Positions 6,430 through 9,636 of a stretch of 9,636 bases of DNA are shown piece after piece. The notes beneath the pieces are model-generated. The model did no database searches, was not told the origin of the DNA, and saw nothing but the letters and a program-made list of their open reading frames with translations. Source of the DNA: J089 sp964549745 (GTDB lineage Bacteria; Fidelibacterota; Marinisomatia; Marinisomatales; J089); NCBI GenBank assembly GCA_964549745.1, contig CAZJWP010000089.1, positions 1-9,636 of the forward strand, read 5' to 3'. Made by a program: the position numbers and the translations under genes. Within the stretch, counting starts at the first letter, position 1; each line of letters starts with the position of its first letter.

Positions 6430-9363
6430 ATGAAATCACAATTATCAATCATCTTTCTAATTACCGGCCTTCTGTTTGGAGGTACAACCGGTAAATTAAC
6501 CGGAATTGTAACCGATGCCCAAACCGGGGATCCTTTAGCCGGATGTAATATACTGGTTAACGGGACTGATCTGGGCGCCGCGTCAAACGTGGACGGTTCG
6601 TTTTTTATCTTGAACATATCTCCGGGTACCTATACCGTCCGTGCAATGATGATCGGCTATTCCACCCAGACGATTGAGAATATTTCCATCAGTGTGGACC
6701 TGACGACAACCCTTAATATCAAAATGCAGATTGAAGCTCTGGAAGGGAAGGAAATTACCGTTGTTGCGGAGAAACCGGCAATCAGGATGGACCTTACTTC
6801 AGCCGAAGCCAGGGTTTCTTCCAAGGATATGGATGCGCTTCCGGTCAATGAACTCTCGGATGTGATCAACTTACAAAGTGGTGTCACAAGAGATGCCGGC
6901 GGCGGTATTCACATCCGGGGCGGCCGCCAGCAGGAGGTTGCTTATTGGGTTGATGGTGTGTCTGTGACCGACGTATATGATGGAGGTCTTTCCGTTGCCG
7001 TGGACAATGATGCAATTCAGGAATTGCAGGTTATTAGCGGAACTTTTAATGCGGAATACGGCCAGGCTATGTCCGGGATTATTAACCTGGTGACTAAAGA
7101 TGGCAGTGACCATTTCCAGGGATATTTATCCACTTATGCTTCCAGGTATACAACGGGTGATAAGCTGTTGAAAGGATATGAAAAATTCAGTTTTAAGGAT
7201 GAGAACAATCTTGAAGGAAGTTTAAGCGGACCCGTCCCATTTCTGGGCAGGTTCCTCAAATTTTATACCTATGGCCGGGTCAACCGATCGAACGGTTGGT
7301 TGTATGGTTGGAGAATTTTCGATAAATGGGGCAGACTATTAATCCCAATCGATGATCAGGGAAATATAACCTGGAATCAAAAATCGGTGCCGATGAACTG
7401 GCGGAATAAATCGAATACGAATACAAAGCTCACCTTGAAACTCAGTAATTCAATGAAGATTCGATACAATTTGATGACCAGTCATGAAGAGTATCAGGAT
7501 TATGCGCACAATACTCAATATTCCCCGGATGGTGAACTTTTGCATTTTAATAATGGACAAAACCAAAAGCTGAGTTTTACCCATCAGTTGTCTTCCAGAA
7601 CATTTTATACGGTGGATGCTTCCCGTTTTTATAAAGAATATCATCATTACGCTTTTGCGGATCCGCATAGTCCGAATTACATCGATCCGTATTATTTCTT
7701 GCATCAATCCGTTGTCCTCGATCCTGCTTCTTTCAAGATTTGGGGCGTCAACATGGGACGGTTTAAGCGGAAAACCGATACCAAAGTTTTGAAATTCGAT
7801 TTCACCAGTCAGGTGAACAATCTTCATCAGGTCAAATTTGGGGCTGAATACCGAAAACATGACCTTTATCTTGATAGTTACAGTATTCAGGATGCCAGTG
7901 AGGTTGATACTGTGTTTTCGATTCGGATTCCCGGGGACTTTACGGTTTCCCAGGTTGGTGTTGATAAATGGACGATCATGGATCCTGTCAACGGCACGTA
8001 TATCGGTTGGGGACTCAATGCATCAACCAGTGAAACGCCTTACGAATTTTCGACCAAAAGTGAAGCGAACGATTTTATTCACTACTATAACAAATATGTG
8101 CAGTTTGGCCGCGGTTATTATCATGAACAACCGGAAGAACTTTCGGCGTATGTACAGGATAAAATTGAGTTCAAAAGTGTGATCATAAATGTTGGAGTGC
8201 GTTGGGATCAATTTGACGCAAACGATTATGTCCCCACAAACCCGGCAGAACCGTATATGGGAAATCCCCGTAACGCCGTACTTGATTCACTGACGCTCGA
8301 AGAACGGAAATATGTGGATTGGTCCACCGTCATGAATGACTATAAAGACATTCTGCCGGATTCCGCAAAAAGTCTTGCGAATGCAAAAGGGTGGTGGAAA
8401 CCCACAACGATTAAATCTCAGGTCAGTCCTAGACTTGGAGTGGCATATCCCATCACCGCCAAAGGTGTGATCCATTTTTCCTTTGGACATTTTTTTCAAA
8501 TACCTTCATTTGAAGATCTTTACAAAGATCCAGGTATCAAACTTGCCGAAGAGAGCGGGAAATTTGGTGTGTTTGGAAACCCAAATCTGAAGCCGCAGCG
8601 TACGGTCATGTATGAGTTAGGACTTCAGCAGGAACTCATTCCGGGATTTTCCCTGGATTTGACCGGATATTACCGCGATGTACGCGATTGGGTCTCTACG
8701 GGTATTCCGGTTGATCTTGGCGGCGGTACGTCGTATTACACATATATAAATAAGGATTATTCCAATGTTCGGGGAGTCACGTTGAATCTGAATAAGCGAT
8801 TCTCCAATTCATACGGTTTTTCAATCAATTACACGTTCCAGATTGCGGAGGGATCTAATTCCAACCCGGATCAGGAATTTGGAGCATTGAAAGATAATGC
8901 TGAACCCGTCCGGGCAATCCTGCCATTGGATTGGGACCAAACGCACACGATTAACGGTTCCTTTTTCACCGGTGGAAAATCGTGGAGCTTGACACTCCTG
9001 GGCCAATTTGGAAGCGGCTACCCGTATACACCTTCTCAAAACGTTGCAACGACTCAGGGTATTTCTGTTTCCACGGTATTGCCGACAAACAGCCGGCGCA
9101 AACCCATCACCTACAACCTGGATTTGAATTTCCAATATACCTTACCGATTCCCGGTCCGGAGAGCCGGCTGTATGTCAAGATATTCAATCTCACCGATCG
9201 CCGGAATCAGAATACCGTGTATGGGGATACCGGTACGGCAGATCGCACTTACACCATCCAGGGTTCCGGAGGTGATTACAACACGGTAGCAGAATTCTAT
9301 TCAAGACCTGATTGGTATAGCGCTCCTCGTCAAATCCAGATCGGTCTGAAATTCAATTTTTAG
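6430..9363 (+). CDS. TonB-dependent outer-membrane receptor with carboxypeptidase-regulatory-like N-domain
   Basis: The 977-residue protein has a signal peptide (IIFLITGLLFGG, cleavage near 20). Residues 22-100 form a carboxypeptidase-D regulatory-like beta-sandwich (GKLTGIVTDAQTGDPLAGCN, then DGSFFILNISPGTYTVRA). EITVVAEKP (108-116) is the likely TonB-box region. The plug runs from about 118 to 225: LSDVINLQSGV, HIRGGR (161-166), AYWVDGV, then FNAEYGQAMSGIINLVTKDG. The 22-strand barrel follows, with familiar pieces such as SPRLGVAYPI (about 665), FGNPNLKPQRT (about 714) and a C-terminal LKFNF ending in Phe. Such receptors import large or scarce substrates using TonB energy; next to an amylase the likely cargo is an oligosaccharide, but this is inference. 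The layout resembles SusC, yet no SusD-like gene is seen next to it, and many related receptors in Calditrichota/Marinimicrobiota are not sugar-specific. It starts 27 bases after the foldase stop, with no clear Shine-Dalgarno sequence, and ends 7 bases before the next gene. Confidence 0.92.
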   Translation: MKSQLSIIFLITGLLFGGTTGKLTGIVTDAQTGDPLAGCNILVNGTDLGAASNVDGSFFILNISPGTYTVRAMMIGYSTQTIENISISVDLTTTLNIKMQIEALEGKEITVVAEKPAIRMDLTSAEARVSSKDMDALPVNELSDVINLQSGVTRDAGGGIHIRGGRQQEVAYWVDGVSVTDVYDGGLSVAVDNDAIQELQVISGTFNAEYGQAMSGIINLVTKDGSDHFQGYLSTYASRYTTGDKLLKGYEKFSFKDENNLEGSLSGPVPFLGRFLKFYTYGRVNRSNGWLYGWRIFDKWGRLLIPIDDQGNITWNQKSVPMNWRNKSNTNTKLTLKLSNSMKIRYNLMTSHEEYQDYAHNTQYSPDGELLHFNNGQNQKLSFTHQLSSRTFYTVDASRFYKEYHHYAFADPHSPNYIDPYYFLHQSVVLDPASFKIWGVNMGRFKRKTDTKVLKFDFTSQVNNLHQVKFGAEYRKHDLYLDSYSIQDASEVDTVFSIRIPGDFTVSQVGVDKWTIMDPVNGTYIGWGLNASTSETPYEFSTKSEANDFIHYYNKYVQFGRGYYHEQPEELSAYVQDKIEFKSVIINVGVRWDQFDANDYVPTNPAEPYMGNPRNAVLDSLTLEERKYVDWSTVMNDYKDILPDSAKSLANAKGWWKPTTIKSQVSPRLGVAYPITAKGVIHFSFGHFFQIPSFEDLYKDPGIKLAEESGKFGVFGNPNLKPQRTVMYELGLQQELIPGFSLDLTGYYRDVRDWVSTGIPVDLGGGTSYYTYINKDYSNVRGVTLNLNKRFSNSYGFSINYTFQIAEGSNSNPDQEFGALKDNAEPVRAILPLDWDQTHTINGSFFTGGKSWSLTLLGQFGSGYPYTPSQNVATTQGISVSTVLPTNSRRKPITYNLDLNFQYTLPIPGPESRLYVKIFNLTDRRNQNTVYGDTGTADRTYTIQGSGGDYNTVAEFYSRPDWYSAPRQIQIGLKFNF

Positions 9364-9370
9364 GTAGATT

Positions 9371-9636
9371 ATGAAACATTCCATTCCAACTTTTATCGTG
9401 ATTCTGATCGTCGGTTTATGTTCAGAACTCTTTCCGCAATATGTTCCCTCAACCGAACGAGGTGACCCGAATTATCGACGGCAAACTGATATTGACGGGA
9501 ATAAAGTTCGCACGTCTGTTTTCAATTTTGGTCTCACTGGACGCACAGGAGCTAACCCGGGTGAAATTCCTTACGAATGGCCGATTAATTCCGGGCAGGA
9601 TTATATCGCCCTGACGGGCTTATTTGTTGGCGCTGA
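9371..9636 (+). CDS. Exported protein, 5' part only (cut by window edge)
   Basis: The ATG lies 7 bases after the receptor stop, and 88 complete codons are visible without a stop. The N-terminus is a signal peptide (KHSIPTFIVILIVGLCSELFPQ, probably cleaved after FPQ). It is followed by DIDGNKVRTSVFNFGLTGR, then PYEWPINSGQDYIALTGLFV. This opening is like those of large secreted proteins of FCB lineages that follow such TonB receptors and often carry fibronectin-type or sorting domains further on; that recollection is from general knowledge and the remaining part is not in the window. Probably cotranscribed with the receptor. It does not look like SusD in the visible part (no SusD-type lipobox or tetratricopeptide start). 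Function unknown. Confidence 0.8.
   Translation, partial: MKHSIPTFIVILIVGLCSELFPQYVPSTERGDPNYRRQTDIDGNKVRTSVFNFGLTGRTGANPGEIPYEWPINSGQDYIALTGLFVGA

Noticed and set aside
7450..7860. 136-codon open frame on the minus strand inside the TonB receptor gene
   Set aside because: It lies wholly inside a convincing receptor gene, with low-complexity Ile/Met-rich translation and no ribosome binding site or family motif; it is an antisense shadow.

Overview
The window looks like part of a chromosome from a Gram-negative bacterium of the wider FCB group (Calditrichota/Marinimicrobiota-like rather than a classical gut Bacteroides). This is inferred from gene types, not from a marker gene. The indications are a TonB-dependent receptor with an N-terminal carboxypeptidase-regulatory-like domain, a CsgG-like exported protein with a barrel-like C-terminus, a periplasmic parvulin-type foldase, weak or absent Shine-Dalgarno sequences in front of several genes, and moderate GC content by eye. 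No RNA gene, CRISPR array, insertion sequence or integrase was seen. The window is almost fully coding, and no gene-free stretch exceeds about 120 bases.

Left part (1-2340). A short open frame ending at 70 may be the tail of an upstream gene. It is followed by a rightward gene (117-1553) for an exported CsgG-domain protein with a FlgT-C-like middle and an outer-membrane-like C-terminal part. This gene converges, with a 7-base gap, on a leftward two-gene unit: a TrmB-family sugar-responsive regulator (2336-3154), then a small protein with M14 zinc-hydrolase hallmarks (1561-2301).

Centre (3155-3269). The divergent intergenic region between the trmB-like gene and the amylase gene holds a perfect 10+10 bp inverted repeat with a 2-base spacer (3224-3245). 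A second, smaller dyad (3196-3206) shares its half-site. These are good operator candidates for the TrmB-like regulator.

Right part (3270-9636). Four rightward genes are packed tightly: a secreted GH13 alpha-amylase/neopullulanase-type enzyme, a parvulin-type peptidyl-prolyl isomerase whose start overlaps the amylase end, a 977-residue TonB-dependent receptor, and the first 88 codons of an exported protein cut by the window edge.

The working model is an inference. An alpha-glucan utilisation locus is controlled by a TrmB-type regulator: the exported amylase cuts glucan, the TonB receptor imports or binds products, and the foldase helps outer-membrane proteins fold. No SusD-like gene is seen between the receptor and the next gene, so this is not a standard SusC/SusD pair within what is visible.
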